A stretch of DNA of 57,966 bases from Nitrospirota bacterium (GCA_016213935.1 JACQZG010000039.1:1-57966), one strand, 5' to 3'. Shown: positions 8,219 through 16,516, counted from the first letter of the stretch. Program-made: numbers and translations. Notes: generated by a model from the sequence alone, not told the origin.

Positions 8219-8297
8219 ACTGACTTTAGTCCTCGCTGAATTTTACGGGTGATTTAAGCAATATATCTTGAAGGGCTATTTGAAATCACTCTTAAAG

Positions 8298-8337
8298 AAT
8301 GATTCCGGACAAGCCTGCCGGCAGGCAGGGATGACGG
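8298..8337. repeat. REP-like palindrome AATGATTCCGG...GGATGACGG, copy 1
   Basis: AATGATTCCGGACAAGCC is followed by the perfect palindrome CCTGCCGGCAGG and then GGGATGACGG. A second copy with the same outer words is at 22119-22148, and diverged pieces are at 35690-35760. Confidence 0.6.
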
Positions 8338-8381
8338 CTTTTATATCTTACGATTTGTTGCAGGGGAGTTTTAAATAATAA

Positions 8382-9860
8382 ATGGAAGAATACAACGAAC
8401 TGATTCAGGAGAGGCTCAGGAAGCTTCAGAAGCTTAAGGATTCTGGAATCGATCCTTACGGCGGTTCTTTCACGGTAACTCAAAGCGCCGCAGGCATCTT
8501 CTCGTCTCACGGACATAAGGACAAGGAATCGCTTGAACAGGAGGGCATCTCCTGTGCCATAGCGGGACGCATAGTCGCATTCAGGAAATTCGGCAAGGCG
8601 GCCTTTGCCCATATTCAGGACGCGAGCGGAAAGATACAGGTATATTTCAAGAATGATACACTGGGTGAAGCGTATGAGCTTCTGAGGGAATTTGATATAG
8701 GAGATATCGTTGGCCTGAGCGGGACCCTCTTCAGGACAAAAACGGATGAGCTTACCATAGAGGTAAAAAGTTTTATTTTGCTCTGCAAGTCGCTGAGGCC
8801 TCTCCCTGAGAAATGGCACGGCCTGAAGGACATTGAAACAAGGTACAGGCAGAGGTATGTCGACCTGATCGTCAATCCTTCTGTCAAGGATATTTTTATT
8901 AAGAGGAGCAGGCTGATAAAGTCTATAAGGGATTTTTTCGATGAACGCGGTTTTACCGAGGTCGAAACACCAATGATGCATCAGATACCGGGCGGCGCGG
9001 CGGCAAAGCCTTTTATGACGCATCACAAAGCGCTAGGCATTGACCTCTTCCTCAGGATAGCCCCGGAACTTTACCTCAAGAGGCTTCTTGTCGGGGGCTT
9101 TGAAAAGGTCTATGAGATAAACAAGAACTTCCGCAATGAGGGCATCTCGACCAGGCATAACCCTGAATTTACCATGCTTGAGTTTTATATCTCATATGCC
9201 GATTACAATTACCTGATGAACTTCACCGAGGAACTGATAACCGAATTGTGCGTAAAAGTTGCGGGAACTTTGAAGGTTCCTTACGGCGATGCAGGCGAGT
9301 CCATAGATTTTACTCCGCCGTGGACGAGGCTCACAATGATGGGCGCCATGGAAAGGGAAGGCGTGGACAGCGGTGTTTTTATAAGCATTCAAAATGCAAA
9401 GGCGTTTGCAGTTGCAAATAGAATAGAGATTAACAAGAATGCGTCTCACGGAAAGATACTGGACGAGATATTCAAAGAGAGGGTCGAGCCCAGGCTTATC
9501 AACCCCACTTTCATAACAGATTATCCTGTTGAACTCTCGCCGTTGGCAAAAAGGAAAAAGGATAATCTTGAACTTGTCGAAAGGTTTGAGCTTTTTGTTG
9601 CGGGAAGGGAGATAGCCAATGCCTTTTCAGAGCTTAATGACCCTGCCGACCAGAAAGAGAGGTTCGCTAAGCAGGTCGAGGCGAGAGAGAAAGGAGATGA
9701 AGAGGCCGGTCATATGGACGAGGATTTTGTGAGGGCGCTCGAGTACGGCATGCCTCCTGCCGCCGGGGAAGGCATAGGGATTGACCGTCTGCTGATGGTC
9801 CTGACAAATTCTCATTCCATAAGGGATGTGATACTCTTCCCGCAGATGAAGCCGGAATAA
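8382..9860 (+). CDS. lysS: lysyl-tRNA synthetase, class II
   Basis: 492 residues, typical for bacterial LysRS. An N-terminal OB-fold anticodon-binding domain (ISCAIAGRIVAFRKFGKAAF) is followed by the class II core: motif 1 (FTEVETPMMHQIPGGAAAKPF), motif 2 (KNFRNEGISTRHNPEFTMLE) and motif 3 (GEGIGIDRLLM). It charges tRNA-Lys. It is followed after 24 bases by the lolE-like gene and may be cotranscribed with it. The start ATG at 8382 follows GCAGGGGAGTTTTAAATAAT, a GGGGAG ribosome site at a rather long distance. Confidence 0.96.
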   Translation: MEEYNELIQERLRKLQKLKDSGIDPYGGSFTVTQSAAGIFSSHGHKDKESLEQEGISCAIAGRIVAFRKFGKAAFAHIQDASGKIQVYFKNDTLGEAYELLREFDIGDIVGLSGTLFRTKTDELTIEVKSFILLCKSLRPLPEKWHGLKDIETRYRQRYVDLIVNPSVKDIFIKRSRLIKSIRDFFDERGFTEVETPMMHQIPGGAAAKPFMTHHKALGIDLFLRIAPELYLKRLLVGGFEKVYEINKNFRNEGISTRHNPEFTMLEFYISYADYNYLMNFTEELITELCVKVAGTLKVPYGDAGESIDFTPPWTRLTMMGAMEREGVDSGVFISIQNAKAFAVANRIEINKNASHGKILDEIFKERVEPRLINPTFITDYPVELSPLAKRKKDNLELVERFELFVAGREIANAFSELNDPADQKERFAKQVEAREKGDEEAGHMDEDFVRALEYGMPPAAGEGIGIDRLLMVLTNSHSIRDVILFPQMKPE

Positions 9861-9884
9861 TGGCGCATCATTGATGATTATTTC

Positions 9885-11150
9885 ATGAGCCTTCCTTATC
9901 AATTCTTCATAGCTTTCAGGTACTTCAGGGGCAAGAAAAAGAACCGAGGCATATCCGTCAATACTCTCATATCCGTAGCAGGCGTGTCTCTTGGCGTCAT
10001 GTCGCTTATAATCGTGCTTTCAGTGATGGATGGTTTTCAGAATGACCTCAAGGAAAAGATTTTAGGCGTAAACGCGCATATAGTTGTCCAGAGTTATGAA
10101 GGAAGGATATCTGATCATGAATCCATTATGAAAGATATTAATTCCGACAAAGATGTTCTCTCTTCCTCTCCATATGTCTACGGACAGGTAATGCTCAGGT
10201 ACGGCGACAGGGCTCAGGGAGCCGTGCTCAAAGGGATAGACCCTGATGCCGAGGTAAAGACGACGGATGTTCTGAAGAGCATCAGGGAAGGCGGGCTTGA
10301 CAGCCTGCGCGGTAGAGGCGATATTCCGCAGATAATAATCGGCAGGGAACTTCTGAGGGCTTTAGGGGCAATCGCGGGCGATGAGATTGAAGTCATATCT
10401 CCGGTCAGCGAGGTAGGGCCGCTCGGCATGATACCAAAGATGAAGAAATTCCGGATCGGGGGCTTCTTTCAGGCCGGCATGTTTGAGTATGATTCTGGCC
10501 TTGCGTTTGTAAATATTAAAGAGGCTCAGAAATTCCTCGGTTACGGCAGTCAGGTTACCGGCATCGAGGTGCGCGTGAATGACATTTACGATGCTGAGGC
10601 GACGGCGGGGCGGATCGGGAAATCTCTCAACATAAAAACCCCCTCGGACAGCGAGGAATTTCCTTCGTTGAAATATTACGCGTGGGACTGGATACGGATG
10701 AACAGAAACCTCTTCTCCGCGCTGAAGCTTGAGAAGATAGTGATGTTCATAATTCTTACACTTGTTATTCTGGTTGCTTCTTTTAATATCGTAAGCAACC
10801 TGATAATGACTGTCATGGAGAAGTCGAGAGAGATAGCGATATTAAAGGCTGTAGGCGCCACTTCACAGGGAATCATGTCTATATTCATGATACACGGCCT
10901 TATAATAGGCATTGCCGGCACCGTCATCGGAACGGCTTCGGGTTACACCGTCTGCCGCCTGCTTAAGACCTATAAATTCATTAGCCTGCCGCCGGACATA
11001 TATTATCTGAGTTATCTTCCTGTAAGGATGAACCTTTTGGATTTTATTATTGTTTCATCTTCCTCCATATTGATAAGCTTTTTAGCTACGCTTTATCCTT
11101 CATGGCAGGCGGCAAAACTCGACCCCATAGAGCCGCTCAGGTATGAATGA
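9885..11150 (+). CDS. lolE: lipoprotein-releasing ABC transporter permease, LolC/LolE type
   Basis: 421 residues. The N-terminal cytoplasmic motif FFIAFRYFRGKK precedes the first membrane helix (VSLGVMSLIIVLSV). A periplasmic MacB-like domain follows, then three C-terminal helices around residues 280-410 with the coupling phrase SREIAILKAVGA. With LolD it extracts mature lipoproteins from the inner membrane and hands them to LolA. Only one permease gene is present, so it may act as a homodimer, as in species with a LolF-type permease. lolD follows, with a small membrane peptide gene between them. Confidence 0.93.
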   Translation: MSLPYQFFIAFRYFRGKKKNRGISVNTLISVAGVSLGVMSLIIVLSVMDGFQNDLKEKILGVNAHIVVQSYEGRISDHESIMKDINSDKDVLSSSPYVYGQVMLRYGDRAQGAVLKGIDPDAEVKTTDVLKSIREGGLDSLRGRGDIPQIIIGRELLRALGAIAGDEIEVISPVSEVGPLGMIPKMKKFRIGGFFQAGMFEYDSGLAFVNIKEAQKFLGYGSQVTGIEVRVNDIYDAEATAGRIGKSLNIKTPSDSEEFPSLKYYAWDWIRMNRNLFSALKLEKIVMFIILTLVILVASFNIVSNLIMTVMEKSREIAILKAVGATSQGIMSIFMIHGLIIGIAGTVIGTASGYTVCRLLKTYKFISLPPDIYYLSYLPVRMNLLDFIIVSSSSILISFLATLYPSWQAAKLDPIEPLRYE

Positions 11151-11233
11151 GTTATTTGATTAAAATTATATGGTGAGTATAATTAAATCAGAAGATCAGG
11201 ATACGGGCATATTTCCGCGGGAGGCGGCAGAAA

Positions 11234-11407
11234 TTGCGGATACTGATAAATATAGGGCTGTCCATTCTCTTTCTGATGTTAGTGGCCGCAGTTGTGGCAT
11301 TCTTGAGAGGCGGCGAGCCGTTCAAGCTTCTTGGAGAGACGATTGTAAGCATCGGGAATACTCTCATCAATGTTGGCGACGGCGTTGATGATTTTCTGCG
11401 CAGATAA
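11234..11407 (+). CDS. 57-residue single-span membrane peptide within the lol cluster
   Basis: This frame starts at a TTG (11234) nine bases after GGGAGG. It encodes a basic start, a strong membrane helix (IGLSILFLMLVAAVVAF) at about residues 7-23, and an amphipathic C-terminal stretch FKLLGETIVSIGNTLINVGD ending in two arginines. The pattern of a clean hydrophobic span plus heptad-like helix is far more protein-like than the overlapping frames at 11170-11388. It lies between lolE and lolD with short spacers (83 and 26 bp), as expected for a cotranscribed gene. No family is recognised; an accessory role at the Lol transporter is a guess from position. Confidence 0.55.
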   Translation: MRILINIGLSILFLMLVAAVVAFLRGGEPFKLLGETIVSIGNTLINVGDGVDDFLRR

Positions 11408-11433
11408 CCTGCCCTCTTGTGTATCTGGTTGAG

Positions 11434-12102
11434 ATGAATAAATTAATAACTGCAAATAATATCGTTAAGACTTTTCCGGTCATAGGCGGCAGCATCGATG
11501 TGCTTAAAGGCGTAAGCTTTGAGGTTGTGCCCGGAGACATGACTGCCATCATGGGCCCTTCCGGCGCCGGCAAGAGCACTTTGTTACATATTCTCGGCGC
11601 GCTTGATAAGCCGACAGCGGGGAGTATCTCTTTTGAAAATACCGATATGCTTTCCATGTCAGGCGATGAACTTGCCGTTTTTCGCAACAGGACTATAGGA
11701 TTTGTCTTTCAGTTCCATCACCTTCTTCCCGAGTTCAACACGATTGAAAATGTTTTAATGCCGTCGCTGATAGCCGGCATTGACCGGAAAATGGCAAGGG
11801 CAAGGGCTGAAGAGATTCTCGTATCTTTAGGCCTCTCTGACAGGCTCTCGCATAAGCCGGGAGAACTTTCAGGAGGCGAACAGCAAAGGGCTGCTGTCGC
11901 GAGGGCGCTTATGCTTCAGCCGAAAGTTGTTTTTGCCGATGAGCCGACGGGAAACCTGGACACTAAAACAGGCGAAGAGCTTTTCAATCTCCTTATCGAG
12001 TTAAACGGTAAGGGAGTTACTTTCATTATTGTCACTCACAATGAGAGCCTTGCCTTGAGGTGCCGTCAGATAATCAGAATGAGAGATGGTGTGATTATTT
12101 AA
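11434..12102 (+). CDS. lolD: lipoprotein-releasing ABC transporter ATPase
   Basis: 222 residues from the ATG at 11434; an upstream GTG at 11419 would add five residues but lacks a ribosome site. Walker A GPSGAGKST is at residues 41-49, the Q-loop FQFHHLLPEFNT follows, then the signature LSGGEQQR, Walker B VVFADEPTGNLD and switch His in IIVTHN. Membership of the LolD/MacB clade is shown by the phrase FHHLLPEFNTIENVLMP. It powers lipoprotein release by the adjacent permease. A weak hairpin and T run follow (about 12110-12140), possibly a terminator. Confidence 0.93.
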   Translation: MNKLITANNIVKTFPVIGGSIDVLKGVSFEVVPGDMTAIMGPSGAGKSTLLHILGALDKPTAGSISFENTDMLSMSGDELAVFRNRTIGFVFQFHHLLPEFNTIENVLMPSLIAGIDRKMARARAEEILVSLGLSDRLSHKPGELSGGEQQRAAVARALMLQPKVVFADEPTGNLDTKTGEELFNLLIELNGKGVTFIIVTHNESLALRCRQIIRMRDGVII

Positions 12103-12289
12103 ATTACAATAGACAACATCTTGTATTTTAGTTGTTTTTTCATATAGCTGAATGTGAAAAGCTTGCCTGTTTTTTTTACGATAATTATTGAGATATTCCC
12201 ACTTTAAAGTAATCTGAATTCCCAATTCGCTTCATAAATAATCAAATAGTTCTTGACAAATCTTTCATTTTATAATTCAATGATAAATG

Positions 12290-12312
12290 TATATATATAA
12301 GTTATATATATA
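12290..12312. promoter_or_regulatory. perfect AT palindrome upstream of sixA (possible operator)
   Basis: TATATATATAA-G-TTATATATATA is an 11-bp perfect inverted repeat around one G, ending 17 bases before the sixA ATG. It could be an operator or simply an AT-rich melting region; nothing else decides. Confidence 0.35.
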
Positions 12313-12329
12313 ATATTGAACAGAATGTC

Positions 12330-12794
12330 ATGTTTCTATATCTTGTGCGGCATGGGGAGGCAAAGAATAAAAATGAAGACCCTTTACAGGGGCTTACTGA
12401 CAAAGGTATCCGCGATGTTAATAAAACGGCTCGGTATCTTGCAGAACAGAGAGTGAAGGTAACCAGAATTTTTCACAGCGGAAAACTTAGAGCGTTTCAG
12501 ACCGCGCAGATAATAGCTGATGCTATGGGCACTGATTATCCTATAACTGAAACAGACGGGCTTGCGCCTACGGATGACCCTGGGATATGGTATGAACGTA
12601 TATGCGAGATGAATTGCGACACTTTGCTTGTAGGGCATCTGCCCTATTTAAATATTTTATTTGCATTATTGCTTTCTGGTACACAGGGTAACGGATTGGT
12701 GGGATTCGAAACCGGTGAAACGGCGTGTTTTGAAAGGGCGCAAGACTGCAGGTGGGAGTTGAAGTGGAAGACAAGCCCGGAGATGATTAAATGA
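12330..12794 (+). CDS. sixA: phosphohistidine phosphatase SixA
   Basis: 154 residues, normal for SixA. The histidine phosphatase RHG motif is at residues 7-9 (phospho-acceptor His8). A conserved SGKLRAFQTAQII helix follows, then the second catalytic His in LLVGHLPYL. SixA removes phosphate from histidine in phosphorelay proteins such as HPt domains or PTS-Ntr components. Its stop overlaps the rmuC start by four bases. The 227-bp upstream gap is AT-rich and holds a large palindrome. Confidence 0.88.
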   Translation: MFLYLVRHGEAKNKNEDPLQGLTDKGIRDVNKTARYLAEQRVKVTRIFHSGKLRAFQTAQIIADAMGTDYPITETDGLAPTDDPGIWYERICEMNCDTLLVGHLPYLNILFALLLSGTQGNGLVGFETGETACFERAQDCRWELKWKTSPEMIK

Positions 12795-14068
12795 CATCAA
12801 TTGTCGCCTCACTTGTTGCAGGATTTATAATAGGCGGCATGATAGCCTGGATGGCAGCTTTATCTCGCTCAAAAAGTGCTGAGGCTTTAAATAATGAACT
12901 GAGGCAGCGTATCGAACAGAAGGATGGCGAGGTCAGCGGGCTACGGTCAGAACTCGAAGCTGAAAAACTTTTAAAGGCAAAACTTGAAGAATCTCAAAGA
13001 TACCTGAAAGAAGAGATAGAACGCTTTGCGGAAATGGAGAAGAAGCTTGGAGAAACTTTTAAGGCGCTTTCCATGGATGCGCTTTCGAAAAATTCTGAAG
13101 AGTTTATAAAGCTTGCCGATGAGAAGCTTAAGTCGCAATCAGTTGAAGGCCGGAAAGAACTCCAGAGCAAGAAAGGACTGATTGACCAGAGCGTTGATTC
13201 TATAGGGAAGACGCTTATAGAGATGCAGAAGAAGATCGATGATGTGGGGAAGGGAAGTTTGGAGGTATCCACTCTTATCAAAAAACATGAGGAAGTCACG
13301 TCTAAACTGAATGATACGACCAATCACCTGAAACAGGCCCTTGCCAGTTCCAAGAAGAGAGGGGAGTGGGGCGAGCGGATGGCTGAGGATATTATCAATC
13401 TGATAGGCATGGTTGAGGGAATTAATTATATCAAGCAGAAGACCATCGAGGGTTCGTCGGGAAGGCCTGATTATACTTTTTTTATGCCAAATAAATTAAA
13501 GCTGAATATGGATGTGAAATTCCCTTTAGATAACTACCAGCATTACCTGACTGCAACAACAGATCATGACAGGAAACGTTTTAAAGATGAGCTTATTAAA
13601 AACACCAAGGTGATGATAAGGCAGGTTACGACCCGTGACTATATCGATGCCTCAAATAATACAGTTGATTATGTCATCGTTTTTATACCCAACGAGCAGG
13701 TCTTCAGTTTTATCAACGAAGCTGATACTAACCTGATGGATGAGGCGATGAAACAGAAGGTCATACTGTGTTCCCCCTTCACCCTTTATGCGGTGCTGTC
13801 AGTGATAAGGCAGGCTATTGAAAACTTTAATCTGGAGCGCACAGCCTCGGAGATACTCAAACTGCTTGGAGAATTTTCAAAACAATGGGCTGAATACAAG
13901 AAAAAATTCAGCCTTATGGGCGACAGGCTTGACGCTGCCAAGAAGGAGTATGATGCTCTTGTTACGACAAGAAGCAATATGCTTGAAAGGCCGCTCAGGA
14001 AGATAGATGATTTGCGGGAGCAAAAAAATATTACAATTGATTCCGTTAATGATAACGATAACTCATAA
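12791..14068 (+). CDS. rmuC: DNA recombination protein RmuC
   Basis: 425 residues. An N-terminal membrane helix (VASLVAGFIIGGMIAWMAAL) precedes a long coiled coil to about residue 190. The RmuC nuclease-like domain follows, with the phrases GEWGERMAEDIINLIGMVEG, RPDYTFFMP, DVKFPLDNY and FIPNEQVFSFI. RmuC limits inversions at short inverted repeats and is predicted to carry a PD-(D/E)XK-type fold (Asp in RPDY; Asp and Lys in MDVKFP). It is translationally coupled to sixA through an ATGA overlap. Confidence 0.92.
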   Translation: MTSIVASLVAGFIIGGMIAWMAALSRSKSAEALNNELRQRIEQKDGEVSGLRSELEAEKLLKAKLEESQRYLKEEIERFAEMEKKLGETFKALSMDALSKNSEEFIKLADEKLKSQSVEGRKELQSKKGLIDQSVDSIGKTLIEMQKKIDDVGKGSLEVSTLIKKHEEVTSKLNDTTNHLKQALASSKKRGEWGERMAEDIINLIGMVEGINYIKQKTIEGSSGRPDYTFFMPNKLKLNMDVKFPLDNYQHYLTATTDHDRKRFKDELIKNTKVMIRQVTTRDYIDASNNTVDYVIVFIPNEQVFSFINEADTNLMDEAMKQKVILCSPFTLYAVLSVIRQAIENFNLERTASEILKLLGEFSKQWAEYKKKFSLMGDRLDAAKKEYDALVTTRSNMLERPLRKIDDLREQKNITIDSVNDNDNS

Positions 14069-14101
14069 ATCACAAATCTTAATTAAAAAAAGGAGGTTGT
14101 C

Positions 14102-14380
14102 ATGTCTGAAAGATTGAGTTACGAAGAGTTTATCAGAAAAGCTATTGTGAGTTTAAGGAAGGAGGGCTATAAGGGAATCCACACTGTTTACTCCGGCTTC
14201 AACAATGCGTTCAAGAAATATTTTGAAGGTGCCAACCCTGTTGAGGAGACAAATAAACTTGCCAAGGAAGGAAAACTTATCATAAGGCCCGTAAAGGGAG
14301 GCGTGATGCTTTATCTTCCCGAAGATGTGAAGCCGCAGATGGATATAGGGGATGAAGCGCTGAAAAAAATGGGGCTTTAA
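14102..14380 (+). CDS. conserved hypothetical protein, winged-helix-like
   Basis: 92 residues. The start is firm: AAAGGAGG lies five bases before the ATG. The sequence runs helix (YEEFIRKAIVSLRKEGYKGI), loop, helix (NPVEETNKLAKEGKLII) and hairpin (RPVKGGVMLYLPED), the order expected of a winged helix. No named family is recognised. It lies between rmuC and the dGTPase-like gene with spacers of 33 and 3 bp, so it is part of that operon and may act in DNA or nucleotide metabolism; this is inferred from position. Confidence 0.7.
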   Translation: MSERLSYEEFIRKAIVSLRKEGYKGIHTVYSGFNNAFKKYFEGANPVEETNKLAKEGKLIIRPVKGGVMLYLPEDVKPQMDIGDEALKKMGL

Positions 14381-14383
14381 AAA

Positions 14384-15412
14384 ATGTCCATACGCGAGCA
14401 GACAGAAGAAATAGAGAAAAAAATTCTTCACCCGAGAGCCGCTCTAAGCTCACGCAGCCGCGGCAGAAAGACAATTGAAAAACAAGACGAAATCAGGACA
14501 TGTTTTCAACGCGACAGGGACAGGATAATTCATTCCAAGGCATTCAGAAGGCTGAAGCACAAGACGCAGGTCTTTCTCGCGCCCAAAGGCGACCACTACA
14601 GGACCCGCCTTACTCATACGCTTGAAGTTTCACAAATAGCAAGGACTATCGCAAGGGCTCTAAGGCTTAATGAAGATCTTACCGAGGCGATTGCGTTAGG
14701 GCATGACCTCGGGCATACCCCTTTCGGGCACGCCGGAGAGGATGTATTGCGCGAGATATATCCCGGCGGCTTCAAACATTTCAGGCAGAGCTTAAGGGTC
14801 GTTGATGTGCTTGAAAGAAACGGGCAGGGGCTTAATCTGACCTATGAAGTGCGTGACGGGATAGTAAAACATTCAAAAGGCAAAGGCAAAATATTCCTGA
14901 AAAGCGGAAGGCATGAGACGCTCGAAGGGCAGGTCGTCAGAGTATCGGATATAATCGCATACGTAAACCATGACCTCGACGATGCAATAAGGGCGGGCGT
15001 GCTTAAGCGTTCGAAGATTCCGGCGGGCTTTTTCAAGATAGGGAATACGCAGGCTCAACGTATTGACGCTATGGTCAAAGACCTTATCTATTCCACCCTT
15101 AAGTCAGGGTATGACTGCATTTGCATGAGCCCTGATATGACTGATATAACTTATTCATTGAGGGACTTTCTTTATGAAAATGTTTATGAAGGCGATATAG
15201 CAAAAAAAGAGTTCAGAAAGGCCCGCAAGATCCTCATTGATCTTTACGGTTATTACATTACCCATTCTGAAGAGGCATTTAAAGAATTTCCCAAAGAATT
15301 AACAAAGAACAAAAAAAGGCTGGTGTGCGATTTTATAGCCGGGATGACTGACAGATTCGCTCTGATGATGTATGAATATCATTTTATGCCGCAGCCATGG
15401 AAGGTTTTTTAA
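14384..15412 (+). CDS. dgt: dGTP triphosphohydrolase-like HD-domain protein
   Basis: 342 residues, the shorter dGTPase-like type. The N-terminal [20 protein letters not shown] motif precedes the HD domain, with metal ligands at His78 (RLTHTLEV), His107-Asp108 ([12 protein letters not shown]) and a later Asp in [14 protein letters not shown]. Such enzymes cleave dNTPs to deoxynucleoside plus triphosphate, regulating the dNTP pool; some act in phage defence. It is the last gene of the sixA-rmuC group. Substrate preference cannot be read from the sequence. Confidence 0.9.
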   Translation: MSIREQTEEIEKKILHPRAALSSRSRGRKTIEKQDEIRTCFQRDRDRIIHSKAFRRLKHKTQVFLAPKGDHYRTRLTHTLEVSQIARTIARALRLNEDLTEAIALGHDLGHTPFGHAGEDVLREIYPGGFKHFRQSLRVVDVLERNGQGLNLTYEVRDGIVKHSKGKGKIFLKSGRHETLEGQVVRVSDIIAYVNHDLDDAIRAGVLKRSKIPAGFFKIGNTQAQRIDAMVKDLIYSTLKSGYDCICMSPDMTDITYSLRDFLYENVYEGDIAKKEFRKARKILIDLYGYYITHSEEAFKEFPKELTKNKKRLVCDFIAGMTDRFALMMYEYHFMPQPWKVF

Positions 15413-15438
15413 CAACTCAATTCTTAAATCTGATTATC

Positions 15439-15467
15439 TTGACAATGGATGTATGTCTCCTTATAAT
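15439..15467 (+). promoter_or_regulatory. consensus sigma70-type promoter of the IHF/HU gene
   Basis: TTGACA (15439-15444), a 17-base spacer and TATAAT (15462-15467) match the sigma70 consensus at every position. Transcription would start near 15474, giving a leader of about 18 nt with GGAGG before the ATG at 15492. Confidence 0.88.
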
Positions 15468-15491
15468 TAAGAAAAAGTCTGGAGGTCTGAT

Positions 15492-15770
15492 ATGACAAAA
15501 GCTGATTTGGCCGATAAGATTTATGAGGAAGTTGGCCTTTCCAAGAAAGAGGCGGCAGGTATCGTCGAACTGCTTTTTAATAGTATGAAGAATATACTTT
15601 CCGAAGGCGAGTCAATAAAAATAACAGGTTTTGGGACATTTCTTGTAAGAAAGAAAGGCTCCCGCAGGGGAAGAAATCCCAAGACCGGGGAAGAAATACA
15701 GATAGAGCAGAGAAGGGTAGTGACTTTCAAACCCAGTCTTCAGTTTAAATCTCTTGTAGAAAAGGTGTAG
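15492..15770 (+). CDS. ihfA: IHF/HU family DNA-binding protein (IHF alpha-like)
   Basis: 92 residues with the family fold: N-terminal helices (TKADLADKIYEEVGLSKKEA), GFGTF, and the DNA-binding arm KKGSRRGRNPKTGEEI with the Pro that intercalates in the minor groove. The C-terminus is LKFKSLV-like (FKPSLQFKSLVEKV). The arm RRGRNPKTGEEI resembles IHF alpha more than HU, but one protein could form homodimers. It bends DNA to shape promoters and recombination complexes. A perfect consensus promoter implies high expression. A MerR gene follows after four bases, as with E. coli ihfA-type neighbours in several phyla. Confidence 0.92.
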   Translation: MTKADLADKIYEEVGLSKKEAAGIVELLFNSMKNILSEGESIKITGFGTFLVRKKGSRRGRNPKTGEEIQIEQRRVVTFKPSLQFKSLVEKV

Positions 15771-15774
15771 CCTT

Positions 15775-16116
15775 ATGCCGCCCTCAGGCCAGAGAGGCAG
15801 GATTCCCGACAAGCTTTTTTATAAAATAGGCGAAGTAAGCAGTATTGCTAATCTGGAATCTTACGTGTTGAGGTATTGGGAGTCGGAATTCCCCTTTCTT
15901 AAACCAAGAAAGAATAATGCCGGCCAAAGGGTCTATACGAGGAAAGACCTTGAGACCGTTCTTAAGATAAAGAATCTCCTTTATAAGGAGAAGTATACGA
16001 TAGCAGGCGTAAAGAATAAGTTTGCGAAGCAGTCAGAGGTCAAGAGTTCAGTCTCTATGGATACCATTCTGAGCGTCAAAAATAAGCTTAAAGATATCCT
16101 TAAGACGCTGAAGTAA
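15775..16116 (+). CDS. MerR family transcriptional regulator
   Basis: 113 residues. A MerR winged helix is visible: FYKIGEVSSIANLESYVLRYWE (helix-turn-helix) and the wing VYTRKDLETVLKIKNLLYKE. A short coiled coil (SMDTILSVKNKLKDILKTLK) follows as the dimer helix. No cysteines or effector domain are seen, so it is the HspR/CadR-free small type often paired with ihfA. It is cotranscribed with the IHF/HU gene (four-base gap). Its target is unknown; it may act as a nucleoid- or stress-linked regulator. Confidence 0.85.
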   Translation: MPPSGQRGRIPDKLFYKIGEVSSIANLESYVLRYWESEFPFLKPRKNNAGQRVYTRKDLETVLKIKNLLYKEKYTIAGVKNKFAKQSEVKSSVSMDTILSVKNKLKDILKTLK

Positions 16117-16121
16117 CAAAT

Positions 16122-16184
16122 AATTCAAGGGTCCAAAGTTTCAGCTTAAGTCAATTCAGTTGCAATTCACTTAACCCTCGAATT
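16122..16184. repeat. inverted repeat AATTC(A/G)AGGGT around a low-complexity spacer
   Basis: AATTCAAGGGT (16122-16132) and ACCCTCGAATT (16174-16184) are inverted copies with one mismatch, between the MerR gene and tRNA-Pro. The spacer repeats AATTCA-type words. No T run follows, so it is not a standard terminator. Confidence 0.45.
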
Positions 16185-16203
16185 CCCAATTACGATTTAT
16201 TTT

Positions 16204-16280
<77 letters not shown>

Positions 16281-16416
16281 TTTAATCCGCTTATCCCGGA
16301 AGGGTTTTTATTATTAATATTTAAGAAGTTAGGTTCTATTTCTTTTTATAATTATTTAAGGAGGAGATCAGTCTTTTTTTTTAAAGAGCAAAATGTTATA
16401 GTATAAACGTACATGC

Positions 16417-16449
16417 CTCATTAGACGATTATCATCTCTAATGAGTTTT
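16417..16449 (+). terminator. leader hairpin 1 upstream of rimP (terminator-like)
   Basis: CTCATTAGA (16417-16425) pairs perfectly with TCTAATGAG (16437-16445) around an 11-base loop, followed by TTTTATTT. The stem is AT-rich, so termination strength is uncertain. It may act as an attenuator. Confidence 0.55.
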
Positions 16450-16474
16450 ATTTCATACCTGATTTTATTTGTTA

Positions 16475-16503
16475 GAGTGGGTTCCCCCCACTCTTTTGTT
16501 TTT
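16475..16503 (+). terminator. leader hairpin 2 upstream of rimP (attenuator/terminator)
   Basis: GAGTGGG (16475-16481) pairs with CCCACTC (16487-16493), loop five bases, followed by TTTTGTTTTT. It ends only 14 bases before the rimP ATG. An intrinsic terminator here would switch off rimP-nusA unless read through, matching the known autoregulation of nusA operons by NusA-dependent termination. Confidence 0.75.
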
Positions 16504-16516
16504 AGGGAAGACTCAA

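Noticed and set aside
8219..8381. 6S RNA between zapA and lysS
   Set aside because: 6S RNA often follows zapA, but the interval is filled by a REP-like element and lacks the long closing stem.
8292..9026. 244-residue minus-strand frame antisense to lysS
   Set aside because: It lies inside a clear class II synthetase gene and has no family motifs.
11170..11388. 72-residue open frame between lolE and lolD
   Set aside because: It has no ribosome site, a low-complexity basic composition and no membrane pattern; the frame ending at 11407 is more protein-like.
12253..12276. TTGACA and TATAAT upstream of sixA as a promoter
   Set aside because: The spacer is only 12 bases, too short for sigma70.
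16469..16516. Upstream TTG start for rimP
   Set aside because: It would encode a terminator-like hairpin as protein; the ATG at 16517 fits the family N-terminus.
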